Assembly (NCBI RefSeq): GCF_001280005.1
Contig: NZ_LGDW01000130.1
Location: 1-64,000 of the forward strand
DNA: 64,000 nucleotides
Source of the DNA: Streptomyces sp. NRRL WC-3618
GTDB taxonomy: Bacteria; Actinomycetota; Actinomycetes; Streptomycetales; Streptomycetaceae
Direction: 5' to 3'
Shown here: positions 33,537 through 42,038 of the stretch, in pieces
Layout of the letters: every line of letters starts with the position of its first letter
Numbering within the stretch: the stretch's first letter is position 1
Notes under the pieces: generated by a model
What the model was told of the DNA's origin: nothing
The model's database searches: none
The model's input: only the letters and a program-made list of their open reading frames with translations
Made by a program: the position numbers and the translations under genes

Positions 33537-34055
33537 ATGACGACGCAGGCACCGCGCAGTGAACCCGCCCAGAACGCCGACGAGCGCACCATGCTGGAGG
33601 GCTGGCTGGACTACCACCGGCAGACCCTGGCGTGGAAGTGCGAGGGCCTGACGGACGCCCAGCTCAGGACCGCCTCGGTCGAACCGTCCGAGCTCTCTCT
33701 GATGGGCCTGGTACGGCACATGGCGGAGGTCGAGCGCCACTGGTTCCGCACGGTCCTCATGGACGAGAGCCCAGGCCCGATCTACTTCACCGAGGAGGAC
33801 CCGGACGGCGAGTTCCATCTGACCGGGGCGGACACCTGGGAGGAGGCGCACGGCACCTGGCAGGCCGAGATCGGGATCGCTCGGCGCAATGCCGCCGACT
33901 TCGGTCTCGACGACCTCTCGAAGGGCAGGGGCAGGCACAGTGACGAGCCGTTCAACCTGCGCTGGATCTACACCCACATGATCGAGGAGTACGCCCGCCA
34001 CAACGGCCACGCCGACCTGCTCCGCGAGCGGGTCGACGGAGCGACCGGCTACTGA
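33537..34055 (+). CDS. DinB-family (DUF664) protein
   Basis: A 172-residue four-helix protein. The DUF664/DinB metal-binding histidines appear as LSLMGLVRHMAEVERHWF and IYTHMIEEYARHNGHADLLRE. The mycothiol-dependent S-transferase superfamily (maleylpyruvate isomerase, bacillithiol transferase) uses this three-His site. It is likely a mycothiol-linked transferase of unknown substrate. It is divergent from the oxidoreductase gene across 137 nt. Confidence 0.9.
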   Translation: MTTQAPRSEPAQNADERTMLEGWLDYHRQTLAWKCEGLTDAQLRTASVEPSELSLMGLVRHMAEVERHWFRTVLMDESPGPIYFTEEDPDGEFHLTGADTWEEAHGTWQAEIGIARRNAADFGLDDLSKGRGRHSDEPFNLRWIYTHMIEEYARHNGHADLLRERVDGATGY

Positions 34056-34169
34056 GGCTCGGAGGTGCGGCTGGGCGGGGGCGGAGTCGCGCAACCCGGC
34101 GCTGAACGGGCGCCGCTGCGCCCACCCGTGCCGCCCCTAGCGGCACGCATGCCCGCAGCGGGGGGGGCG

Positions 34170-34214
34170 TCCCTCCAGGGGCGCGGGGAACTGCGCGCCA
34201 AGCCCCCACCGGGC
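34170..34214. repeat. Streptomyces interspersed repeat unit
   Basis: CCCTCCAGGGGCGCGGGGAA, CTGCGCGCCAAGCCCCCACC, GGGCC: the complement of the unit at 10858. The rest of the 34056-34392 gap contains only GC-rich sequence without a recognisable gene. Confidence 0.75.
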
Positions 34215-34392
34215 CGCACCCGCAAACGCACCCGCGCCCATCCGCGCCTGCGGGACCGCGCGCCTCGGGGCGGTGGTAGCCGTCAGCAGAGGTCGCCGCG
34301 CACCCTCCGTAAGGGGCCGGAGATCACCCGTGTGGGGCATCCTGCGCTCGTCCACGGTCTGCGAACGCAGCGGAACCAGCAGAGTTGCGCGG

Positions 34393-34902
34393 GTGCATCG
34401 AACGACGACCACCGCAACGCTTCTGGTCACCGTGGCTGTCACGGCTCTCTCCGGCTGCGTCACGGTCCAGCACCCGTCCGCGCCCGGCCCGCTCCCGCCG
34501 GCACCGTCGCAGCCGACGGCGCCCCGCCCGGACGTCCGGGCCGAACCGCAGATCGTGCAGGCGCCCGCCCGGGAGGCACTGGCGCTCATCGGCCCCGAGC
34601 GCAGGCGCACGCAGGTCCAGCGGGCACCGCAGGCCCCGGTGGAGCGGCAGCGTCCGGCGGCCGTCGCGCCCGAGCCCCCGCCGGCCGCCGCTCCGGCACC
34701 TCCGCCGCCGCCACGCCGGACGAAGCCGAAGCAGCGCCCGCCGAAGCCGGAGCGCCGCCCCACCCCGCCGCGCGTCGAGATTCCCGAGGTGTCCCGCCCG
34801 GTACGCGAGAACACGGACGTGTGCGCCCTCGGCAGAAAGTACGGCGGCTGGGGCAAGGACAGCCCCCAGGCAGTCATCTGCAAGGAGGCGTACGGGCGTT
34901 GA
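34393..34902 (+). CDS. Proline-rich lipoprotein
   Basis: A 169-residue protein from GTG 34393 (VHRTTTTATLLV). The signal TATLLVTVAVTALSGC ends in a lipobox L-S-G-C, so the mature protein is a lipid-anchored exported protein with Cys near residue 22. The next 100 residues are Pro/Ala/Arg-rich and disordered (APSQPTAPRP, AAAPAPPPPPRR). The C-terminal 30 residues are conserved-looking with two Cys (DVCALGRKYGGWGKDSPQAV, ICKEAYGR), perhaps a disulfide-bonded cell-wall-binding knob. The function is unknown. Lnt, encoded nearby, may process it. Confidence 0.75.
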   Translation: MHRTTTTATLLVTVAVTALSGCVTVQHPSAPGPLPPAPSQPTAPRPDVRAEPQIVQAPAREALALIGPERRRTQVQRAPQAPVERQRPAAVAPEPPPAAAPAPPPPPRRTKPKQRPPKPERRPTPPRVEIPEVSRPVRENTDVCALGRKYGGWGKDSPQAVICKEAYGR

Positions 34903-34974
34903 AGTCCAGGGCTGGTCGTCACATGCCCGCCTGCCTGCCCTCCGGGCGGACGACGGGAATGTGACGACAGGCCC

Positions 34975-35526
34975 TTAGGGCCGCTGCCTCGGCGGACCCC
35001 AGGAGTCCCCCTCCGAGCCGCCGTCCGGTCCCCTGGACCGCTCCCCCTCCCCCAGGCGCGACTCCAGCCGCCCGATGGCCGCTCTGACCCCGTCGCCGTA
35101 GCCGTCGTCGCCGAGGGCGTCGGACGTGCCGCGGGCGATGCGGAGGTGGGTGCGGGCGGCGTCGGGGCGGGCCAGCTTCTCGTAGTCGGCGGCGAGGTTC
35201 AGATGCAGCGAGGGATACAGGGCTCGCACCGCGAGCGCCCCCTCGTGCTGGACGACCTCCGCGACGCGTTCGTCCGACAGTTCCTCCGCCGCCGACAACG
35301 CCCTCAGATCCCACGCCAGTTCGTCCGAAGGATCGTCCTGGGTGTCGGCCATGTAGTGCGCCAGCGTGCAGCGGTGCAACGGGTCGCCGTCCTCGCCGAT
35401 CTCAGCCCACAGGCCGAGGAAGCGGTCCCGGGCCTCCTCGCGGTCACCGCCGTGATGCAGCATGACGGCCTGTCCGATCCGGGTCATCATGGCCTCCGGC
35501 GTCACCTGTTCCTGCCGCTCCGCCAC
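34975..35526 (-). CDS. TPR-like helical protein
   Basis: A 183-residue protein from GTG 35526 (VAERQEQVTPEAMM). A start at MMTRIGQAV is also possible. The sequence is helical and repeat-like: HHGGDREEARDRFLGLWAEI, LHRCTLAHYMADTQDDPSDE, and YPSLHLNLAADYEKLARPDA. This resembles tetratricopeptide proteins that streptomycetes encode beside ung-type genes. It has no enzyme motif. The last 25 residues are disordered. It is probably a protein-interaction adaptor. Confidence 0.75.
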   Translation of the reverse strand: MAERQEQVTPEAMMTRIGQAVMLHHGGDREEARDRFLGLWAEIGEDGDPLHRCTLAHYMADTQDDPSDELAWDLRALSAAEELSDERVAEVVQHEGALAVRALYPSLHLNLAADYEKLARPDAARTHLRIARGTSDALGDDGYGDGVRAAIGRLESRLGEGERSRGPDGGSEGDSWGPPRQRP

Positions 35527-35603
35527 CGCGCCCCTCCACACTGTCCGCTGTGCCCACTGTCCCTCCCGACGCTAACGGCAGGCACCGACAATCCCGGTCA
35601 GGC

Positions 35604-35629
35604 GGGCCGGTACGGCACCGGACCGGCCC
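35604..35629 (-). terminator. Hairpin after ung
   Basis: GGGCCGGT-N10-ACCGGCCC, perfect 8-nt arms, 26 nt beyond the ung stop on the minus strand. Confidence 0.55.
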
Positions 35630-35654
35630 CGCGCCGGCGCTCACCGCTCCCGGT

Positions 35655-36338
35655 TCAGCCCAGGTCGGGGATGGTCCAGTCGATCGGCTCGTGTCCCTGG
35701 CCGGCCACCGCCTCGTTGATCTGTGTGAACGGGCGCGAGCCGAAGAACTTCTTCGCCGAGAGCGGCGAGGGGTGCGCCCCCTTCACCACCACATGCCGCT
35801 CCTCGTCGATCAGCGGGAGCTTCTTCTGCGCGTAGTTGCCCCACAGGACGAAGACCGCCGGGTCGGGACGGTCGGCGACGGAGCGGATGACCGCGTCCGT
35901 GAACCTCTCCCAGCCCTTCCCCTTGTGCGAGTTGGCCTCGCCGGAGCGGACCGTGAGCACCGCGTTGAGCAGCAACACGCCCTGCTCGGCCCACGGCATC
36001 AGGTAACCGTTGTCGGGGACGGGCGTGCCCAGCTCCTCCTTCATCTCCTTGTAGATGTTGCGGAGCGAGGGCGGGATCTTCACCCCGGGCCGGACCGAGA
36101 AGCACAGGCCGTGGCCCTGCCCTTCGCCGTGGTAGGGGTCCTGCCCGAGGATCAGGACCTTCACCTTGTCGTAGGGCGTCGCGTCGAGCGCGGCGAACAC
36201 CTCGTCGCGCGGAGGAAAGACAGGACCCTTCGCCCGCTCCTCCTCGACGAACTCGGTCAGCTCCTTGAAGTAGGGCTGCTGCAGCTCGTCACCCAGGACG
36301 CCGCGCCAGGACTCGGGCAGCATGGCGATGTCGGTCAC
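35655..36338 (-). CDS. ung: Uracil-DNA glycosylase
   Basis: A 227-residue family 1 UDG that removes uracil from DNA in base-excision repair. GTG 36338 follows GGAGGAAGTTCAC. The water-activating motif GQDPYHGEGQGHGLCFSV has Asp67, and the HPSPLSA motif has His189 in the Leu-intercalation loop. WAEQGVLLLNAVLTVR and VLWGNYAQKK are also family signatures. The length is normal. It is monocistronic. Confidence 0.97.
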   Translation of the reverse strand: MTDIAMLPESWRGVLGDELQQPYFKELTEFVEEERAKGPVFPPRDEVFAALDATPYDKVKVLILGQDPYHGEGQGHGLCFSVRPGVKIPPSLRNIYKEMKEELGTPVPDNGYLMPWAEQGVLLLNAVLTVRSGEANSHKGKGWERFTDAVIRSVADRPDPAVFVLWGNYAQKKLPLIDEERHVVVKGAHPSPLSAKKFFGSRPFTQINEAVAGQGHEPIDWTIPDLG

Positions 36339-36502
36339 GTGAACTTCCTCCGATGTGCGGTGTGTTCCACTCACCGAAGAACCTACCGGCGCCCACTGAC
36401 AACAGTCGCCGGGAACGGGTCACTGACAGCCGTTTTGGACGCCCGCCCCCGCCGTGCGCCATGTGCCTTACACCATGTGCCGTGCGCCTGCCATGAGCTC
36501 CG

Positions 36503-38083
36503 CTACCAGCTGGTCTTCCAGTACAGCTCCCACATGACCATCATCGTCGCCGGGTCGATGGACACCTCGGCACCGCCGATGTCCTGGTTCGCCGCCACAT
36601 GCTGCTTGCCCTGCCACAGCGGCAGCAGGCGGGCGTCGTCGAGGAGGATCTGCTGGGCCTCCTTGAACTCCTCGCCGACGGCCCCCCGGTCGCTCTCCCG
36701 GCGTGACTCGGGCAGCAGCTGGCCGGTGATCTCGGGCGACGTGTACGGCGTACCGAGCGCGTTCTGCTCGCCCACGAAGGGGGCGATGAAGTTGTCGGCG
36801 TCGGGGAAGTCGGGGAACCAGCCGCGACCGAACACCGGGTACTCGCCCTTCCGGTAGCCGTCCACGTAGGTCTTCCACGGGCGGCTCTGGAGCTTGACGG
36901 TGAACAGGCCGGAGTCCTCCAGCTGTCGCTTCAGTTCCTCGAAGGCCGGCTTGGTCTGGGAGCCGTAGCGGTCGCTCGTGTACCAGAGGGTGAGCGGGAC
37001 CCGCTGGGTGATGCCGTCCTCCAGGAGGATCTGCTTGGCCTTGGAGGTACTTGGATTCCCGAAGTTGTCGAAGAAGCCCGTCGTGTGGCCGACCAGTCCC
37101 TTGGGGATCATGGAGTACAGCGGTTCGACGGTGTCCCGGTAGATGTTGTGGGCGAGCGCCGGACGGTCGACGATCTGGGCGATCGCCCTGCGGACCGAGC
37201 GCTTGCTGGACCACGGGTCCTTGGGGTTGAAGACGAGGTAGCTGATCTCGGTGGTGGCGTTCTCGATGAGCTGGAGACCCTCCTTCTTCTCGTTGTCCTC
37301 GATGTCGACGATGTCGTCGGCACTGAGACCGCGGTAGATGATGTCGATCTTCTTGGCGCGGAGGGCGTCGGCCTCCTCGGACGACTTCTTGAAGTAGCGG
37401 ATGGTGACGGCGTCGTTCCTGAGGTCCGCGATGCCCTTGTAGCGGTCGTTCCGGACGAGTACGGCCCTGTCGCCCTCCTTGTAGGACTCCAGGATGTACG
37501 GCCCGGAGCCGTTGACCTTGCCGTCCTGGCGGAGGGACTTCGCGGGGTACTCCTCGGGGTCCACGATCGACATGGCGGGTGTGGAGAGCACGAAGGGGAA
37601 GGTCGCGTCGGCCTGGTTCAGATGGAAGACGAGCCCGCGGTCGCCCTTCACCTCGATCCGGTCGAGGCTGGTCAGCAGACCAGCGGGGCCACCGTTGACG
37701 TTGATCGTCCGGATCCGGTCGATGGAGTACTTGACGGCCTTCGCGTCCAGCACATGTCCGTCCGAGAACTTCAGGCCCTCGCGCAGCTCACAGCTGTAGA
37801 CCGTGCTCGAGCTGTCGGTGAACGCGCAGCTCTTGGCAGCGTCGGGCTTGGGCTCGGAGCCACCGGTGTCGAAGTTCAGCAGCGTCTGGTGCACGTTACG
37901 GAACAACTCCCACGAGTTGTCCCAGGAGGCCGCCGGGTCCAGAGTGCTGGGCTCACTGGTCGTCCCCACCACGATCGGCTTCCCGTCGTTGGAGGAGTCG
38001 GAGGAGAAGACTCCGCATCCGGCGACCATGGATATGGACGCGGCCACCGCCAACTGCCGCAGGCCCCGGTTCCGGTTGAACAC
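36503..38083 (-). CDS. ABC transporter substrate-binding lipoprotein, family 5
   Basis: A 526-residue protein from GTG 38083, chosen over GTG 38089 because GAGGAG is spaced 7 nt upstream. The signal sequence is LRQLAVAASISMVAGC with the lipobox V-A-G-C. The SBP_bac_5 fold of peptide/nickel/oligosaccharide uptake follows: STLDPAASWDNSWELFRNVH near the N-terminus, CELREGLKFSDGHVLDAKAVKYSIDRI, NGSGPYILESYKEGDRAVL, and ending YWKTSW. No permease or ATPase genes are adjacent, so it is an orphan binding protein. The ligand is unknown. Confidence 0.93.
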   Translation of the reverse strand: MFNRNRGLRQLAVAASISMVAGCGVFSSDSSNDGKPIVVGTTSEPSTLDPAASWDNSWELFRNVHQTLLNFDTGGSEPKPDAAKSCAFTDSSSTVYSCELREGLKFSDGHVLDAKAVKYSIDRIRTINVNGGPAGLLTSLDRIEVKGDRGLVFHLNQADATFPFVLSTPAMSIVDPEEYPAKSLRQDGKVNGSGPYILESYKEGDRAVLVRNDRYKGIADLRNDAVTIRYFKKSSEEADALRAKKIDIIYRGLSADDIVDIEDNEKKEGLQLIENATTEISYLVFNPKDPWSSKRSVRRAIAQIVDRPALAHNIYRDTVEPLYSMIPKGLVGHTTGFFDNFGNPSTSKAKQILLEDGITQRVPLTLWYTSDRYGSQTKPAFEELKRQLEDSGLFTVKLQSRPWKTYVDGYRKGEYPVFGRGWFPDFPDADNFIAPFVGEQNALGTPYTSPEITGQLLPESRRESDRGAVGEEFKEAQQILLDDARLLPLWQGKQHVAANQDIGGAEVSIDPATMMVMWELYWKTSW

Positions 38084-38362
38084 GCGCACGCTCCTCGATC
38101 TGCTATACCAAGCCAACGGTCGGCAGACCATACCGCAGTGCCCCGCCGGGTGGTCCAGCTTCCGGAAGGCCTCTTGATCAGCGCGTATCCAGCAACACGG
38201 CCCGTGGACCGTGTGACCTCGGACGTCGACACAGAAGCTTTTTCTGTCGGCTGACACGCATGACTTTGCAGCGGTCGACATAAGGGGGTTTCGCCACGGA
38301 TCTTCCGGTAATTGGCGAAGCACACATCAAATCCACAACCTGGCTACCCCCGAGTACAGACG

Positions 38363-38390
38363 CGGGCGCCCGTCTTCCGACGAGCGCCCG
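38363..38390 (-). terminator. Terminator after the SDR/FabG pair
   Basis: CGGGCGC-cCGTC / GACGa-GCGCCCG with a 4-nt TTCC loop, 19 nt beyond the stop of the minus-strand SDR gene. Confidence 0.75.
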
Positions 38391-38408
38391 ACCCTTCCAT
38401 ACTGTTAC

Positions 38409-39167
38409 TCAGCCGTGGCCGGCCTTGAGGAAGATCCCGCCGTCGACCACGAGGGTCTGGCCGGTGATCCAGTCGGCCTGGGACGAGGTCAGGAACGCGG
38501 CGGCGCCGCCGATGTCGGAGGGTACGCCGAGCCGGCCGAGCGGGTAGGCGGCGGCAGCCTCCTCTTCGCGGCCCTCGTAGAGCGCCTGCGCGAACTTCGT
38601 CTTCACGACGGCCGGGGCGATGGAGTTGACCCGCACCCCGGGCGCGTACTCGTACGCGAGCTGCAGGGTCAAGTTGTCCATCGCGGCCTTGCTGATGCCG
38701 TACGCGCCGATGAACGGCGAGGCCGAGAGGCCGGCGACGGACGTGATGTTCACGATCGCGCCGCCGTTCTCCTTCTGCCACGCGTGCCAGGTCTTCTGGG
38801 CGAGGCCGAGCGCCGAGACGACGTTGGTCTCGAAGACCTTGCGCGCCACGTTGAGGTCGAGGTCGGCGATCGGCCCGAACACCGGGTTCGTACCGGCGTT
38901 GTTGACGAGGAAGTCGACCCGCCCGAAGGCCTCCAGGGTGCGCTCGACGGCGACGGCCTGGTGGGCCTCGTCGTGGGCCTTGCCCGCCACGCCGATGACC
39001 CGGTCGGCGCCGAGTGTCTCGACGGCCTCCTTGAGCGCGTCCTCGTTGCGTCCCGTGATGCACACCCGGTCACCGCGCGCGAGCAGCGCCTCGGCGATGC
39101 CGTAGCCGATGCCCCGGCTGGCGCCGGTGATGAGGGCGACCTTGCCCGAGAGTTCCACAGTCGTCAT
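38409..39167 (-). CDS. SDR-family oxidoreductase (FabG-like)
   Basis: A 252-residue classical SDR from ATG 39167 (MTTVELSGKVALIT). TGASRGIG cofactor motif at residues 13-20, NNAGTNPVFG, catalytic Ser in NITSVAGLSA, Y-x3-K in YGISKAAMD, and end GQTLVVDGGIFL. It follows the FabG gene by 17 nt on the same strand. In Streptomyces this pair sits near ung and is conserved. I infer a ketoreductase acting on acyl or polyketide-like substrates outside the main fatty-acid operon. Confidence 0.9.
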   Translation of the reverse strand: MTTVELSGKVALITGASRGIGYGIAEALLARGDRVCITGRNEDALKEAVETLGADRVIGVAGKAHDEAHQAVAVERTLEAFGRVDFLVNNAGTNPVFGPIADLDLNVARKVFETNVVSALGLAQKTWHAWQKENGGAIVNITSVAGLSASPFIGAYGISKAAMDNLTLQLAYEYAPGVRVNSIAPAVVKTKFAQALYEGREEEAAAAYPLGRLGVPSDIGGAAAFLTSSQADWITGQTLVVDGGIFLKAGHG

Positions 39168-39184
39168 GTTCGTGTCCCCCGGTC

Positions 39185-39946
39185 CTAGTCGAGCGGTCCG
39201 CCGGCGACGTACAGCACCTGGCCGGAGACGAATCCGGCGGCCTCGCCCGTGAAGAAGGCGATGGCGTTGGAGATGTCCTCGGGGTAGCCCACACGCTGCA
39301 CGGGGATCTGGGTCGCGGCGGCGGCCTTGAAGTCCTCGAAGCCCATGCCGACGCGCTCGGCGGTGGCGGCGGTCATGTCGGTGGCGATGAAGCCGGGGGC
39401 GACGGCGTTCGCGGTGACGCCGAACTTGCCGAGTTCGAGGGCGAGGGTCTTGGTGAAGCCCTGGAGTCCGGCCTTGGCGGCGGAGTAGTTGACCTGGCCG
39501 CGGTTGCCCTGGGCGGAGGACGAGGACAGGTTGACGATCCGGCCGAACTTGGCGTCCACCATGTACTTCTGACAGGCCCTCGACATCAGGAAGGCGCCGC
39601 GCAGGTGCACGTTCATGACCGTGTCCCAGTCGGACACGCTCATCTTGAAGAGCAGGTTGTCGCGCAGGACGCCCGCGTTGTTGACGAGGATCGTGGGCCC
39701 GCCCAGCTCCTCGGCGATACGCGTCACCGCGGCCGCGACCTGGGCCTCGTCGGAGACGTCGCAGCCGACGGCGATCGCCTTGCCACCGGCGGCGGTGATC
39801 TTCTCCACGGTGTCCTTGCAGGCGGCCTCGTCGAGGTCGATCACCGCGACGGCGCGGCCCTCCGCCGCCAGTCGTACGGCGGTGGCGGCGCCGATGCCGC
39901 GCGCACCGCCAGTGACCACGGCGACCCGCTGCTCTGTGGTGGACAT
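39185..39946 (-). CDS. fabG: 3-oxoacyl-ACP reductase FabG-type
   Basis: A 253-residue SDR from ATG 39946 behind GAGGAGAA. TGGARGIG at residues 12-19, NNAGVLRDNLLFKM, catalytic NLSSSSAQGN, Y-x3-K in YSAAKAGLQGFTK, and AVAPGFIATDMT, the FabG hallmark. The end is SGQVLYVAGGPLD. It is the first gene of a two-gene operon with the SDR at 38409. The palindrome at 39999-40012 lies in its promoter region. Whether it serves fatty-acid synthesis or a degradation pathway is open. Confidence 0.9.
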   Translation of the reverse strand: MSTTEQRVAVVTGGARGIGAATAVRLAAEGRAVAVIDLDEAACKDTVEKITAAGGKAIAVGCDVSDEAQVAAAVTRIAEELGGPTILVNNAGVLRDNLLFKMSVSDWDTVMNVHLRGAFLMSRACQKYMVDAKFGRIVNLSSSSAQGNRGQVNYSAAKAGLQGFTKTLALELGKFGVTANAVAPGFIATDMTAATAERVGMGFEDFKAAAATQIPVQRVGYPEDISNAIAFFTGEAAGFVSGQVLYVAGGPLD

Positions 39947-39998
39947 TGCTGGTTCTCCTCGCCCTTGAAAAGCCTGCGGCCCACGGTACGCCCTCAGG

Positions 39999-40012
39999 TG
40001 AGCGACCGCTTA
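39999..40012. promoter_or_regulatory. Candidate TetR-type operator upstream of fabG
   Basis: TGAGCGACCGCTTA: inverted repeat T(A/G)AGCG-N2-CGCT(T/C)A, 53 nt before the fabG start. TetR-family regulators of lipid genes use palindromes of this kind. A second short repeat, AGTACCTTCAGTACC, follows immediately. Confidence 0.4.
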
Positions 40013-40083
40013 GTACCTTCAGTACCCGTGACGCTAGAAGTCCTGGCACCCGGTGTCAACGCATGCCACCGCGGTGTGAGCCA

Positions 40084-40467
40084 TTACCTGACCAGCAGGT
40101 CGAGCAGCCGTTCCAGCTCGGCGCCCGGATCAACGGTGAGCCCCGTGTGCACCGGTCCTGGCTGGACCACCGTCGAACGCGGCGCGATCAGCCAGCGAAA
40201 GCGTCGCCCCTCGTCGTCCGACCCCGCCTGACCTGCGGCGCTCCCGCCCGCGCAGACCCCCTCGACGGCACGCAGCGCGGCCCGCACACCGACCACGTCG
40301 GCCCGGGGGTCCAGTGCCAGCAGCTTGCTCTCGTCCAGATGGGTGCGCGCCGCCACGAAGGACTTGGCACGGCAGTACACCAGGACGCCGGCGTTGAAGC
40401 ACTCGCCTCGTTCGATCCGGGGTACGACCCGCAGCAGCGCGTACTCGAAGACGTCCCGCTCGCTCAC
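40084..40467 (-). CDS. DUF3037 protein
   Basis: A 127-residue protein from GTG 40467, overlapping the kinase stop by 4 nt. The DUF3037 pattern is clear: FEYALLRVVPRIERGECFNAGVLVYC, then FRWLIAPRSTVVQPGPVHTGL and the Leu-rich end. The function is unknown, but the family is almost always coupled to a HipA-like kinase gene, as here. This suggests that the two act together, possibly as a kinase with its partner or substrate. Confidence 0.9.
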   Translation of the reverse strand: MSERDVFEYALLRVVPRIERGECFNAGVLVYCRAKSFVAARTHLDESKLLALDPRADVVGVRAALRAVEGVCAGGSAAGQAGSDDEGRRFRWLIAPRSTVVQPGPVHTGLTVDPGAELERLLDLLVR

Positions 40468-41255
40468 TTATCCCCCTCGATGCCCTTGATGCCCACGTTG
40501 CCCTCAACGCCCTTGATACGCTTGTGGATGACGGCGGCGCGCGCGAGAAGCGGCTGAGCGTAGGCCCGCCGGAGCGCGTCCGGCGAGTCGAAACCGGGTT
40601 CGTCCGCGAGCCACTCGTCGGGGATCTCGGCGGTCACCTCGGCGAGCAGTTCCTCGGTGACCAGCGGGGCCAGTTCCGCGGCGGCCGAGGCGATGTCAGG
40701 GGCGAACCGCGCGAGCGCATGCTCACGGACGTCGTACGGCTTGGCGGCGGAGGTGTGGGCGCCGGGCCAGTGGTGATGCCAGATCATCGTGGCGCCGTGG
40801 TCGATGAGCCACAGGTCGCCTTGCCACATCAGCAGGTTGGGGTTGCGCCAGGACCGGTCGACGTTGTTGACGAGCGCGTCGAACCACACGACCCGTCCGG
40901 CGTCCTCGGAACTCACCTCGAACGCGAGGGGATCGAAGCCGAGCGCCCCCGACAGGAAGGCCATGCCGAGGTTGATGCCGCCGCTCGACCTGAGCAGCCC
41001 CTGCACCTCCTGGTCGGGCTCACCGAGACCCAGCACCGGATCGAGGGCGAGCGTCACCAGCCCCGGCACCCGCAGCCCCAGCCTGCGCGCCAGTTCACCG
41101 CAGACGACCTCGGCGACAAGTGTTTTGCGGCCCTGTCCCGCGCCGGTGAATTTCATGACGTACGCGCCGAGATCGTCGCCCTCGACGAGTCCCGGCAGCG
41201 AACCGCCCTCCCGCAACGGTGTGATGTAGCGGGTCGCGGTGACCTCTTTCAGCAT
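40464..41255 (-). CDS. HipA-like kinase
   Basis: A 263-residue protein from ATG 41255. The kinase core has the catalytic loop FDALVNNVDRSWRNPNLLMW, with Asp in NVDR and Asn in NPN, and the metal-binding LWLIDHGATMIWHHHW. An ATP-binding Lys is probably in YVMKFTGAGQGRKTLVAE. It is shorter than E. coli HipA and has no HipB antitoxin beside it. Instead it is translationally coupled to DUF3037. The C-terminus is Gly/Lys-rich (RIKGVEGNVGIKGIEGDK). The role is unknown. Confidence 0.88.
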   Translation of the reverse strand: MLKEVTATRYITPLREGGSLPGLVEGDDLGAYVMKFTGAGQGRKTLVAEVVCGELARRLGLRVPGLVTLALDPVLGLGEPDQEVQGLLRSSGGINLGMAFLSGALGFDPLAFEVSSEDAGRVVWFDALVNNVDRSWRNPNLLMWQGDLWLIDHGATMIWHHHWPGAHTSAAKPYDVREHALARFAPDIASAAAELAPLVTEELLAEVTAEIPDEWLADEPGFDSPDALRRAYAQPLLARAAVIHKRIKGVEGNVGIKGIEGDK

Positions 41256-41946
41256 TTCCCCAGGCCACCCGTCTCTTCAACCTGCGATCCACGAAGTGAG
41301 CATAGTAACCAGGGGTGATCGCCCCACGGCTCCGCCCGGCCCGCACGAACTGCTCTGCCGCGGCGACCTCATGTCGGCGGTCCCGCCGGGAGCGGCCCGA
41401 CCGTCCGGCTCACGCCCGCCCGGCCCGCGCGAGCGACTACATGACGATTGACAATGACTTCCACGGCCAGCGGTAAAAGATTTGCAATATTCCATTGCCT
41501 GGTGAAATGATGACCTCTCTGGCATTCCTCGCACGAGGGAACCTCCGCGTTCCCTGCGAACATTGATGTTCGCACCCCTTTTCGGCCTTTCTGAAGCCGG
41601 AATGAATCTCTCCTCGAAGCCGGGCGGATGAGAACAAGGTCATAGCGCGCAGAAGAACCCGAGCGCCCCCAACGCCGTTGACCACACGATTTCGGCCAGC
41701 GGCGGGGGTGCGGTGCGATTCCCCTCGGCCCCATACCGGGAGGAGCCCACCTGGATCACCCGCGCACCCGTCACATTGCGCGGGACGATCGGCCAAGGGC
41801 AGACAAATCGCTGGTTGGGGGCATCCGGAATGGCCAGATCCGGGCGAGGCGACGTTCCTGTTCGTCCGGTGTTCTACAAGAATCCTCAATTGGAGTACGA
41901 AATTCCGGTTGACTCGCGCGGCATAGCTCGTTTACGCCATGGATCT
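41256..41946. other. Gene-free interval before the cluster regulator
   Basis: About 690 nt of lower-GC sequence with no credible reading frame, RNA gene or mobile element that I can recognise. A TTGACA at 41448-41453 has only a poor -10 partner (TAAAAG, 20-nt spacing). It forms the boundary between conserved arm genes and the biosynthetic cluster. Confidence 0.4.
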
Positions 41947-41976
41947 TTGACAGTCGCAAGGAGGGGTTTTTAGACT
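41947..41976 (+). promoter_or_regulatory. Consensus housekeeping promoter of the response regulator
   Basis: -35 TTGACA (41947-41952), an 18-nt spacer, -10 TAGACT (41971-41976). This predicts a start near 41983 and a leader of about 55 nt before ATG 42039. Confidence 0.75.
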
Positions 41977-42038
41977 CGCCGAGTTCTGTGACCTGCTCCG
42001 TCAGGGGTCTTGAGAGCTAGACGAGTCTTGGGGGGACG

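Noticed and set aside
41448..41479. TTGACA with TAAAAG as a promoter
   Set aside because: The 20-nt spacing is too long, and no gene follows for more than 500 nt.
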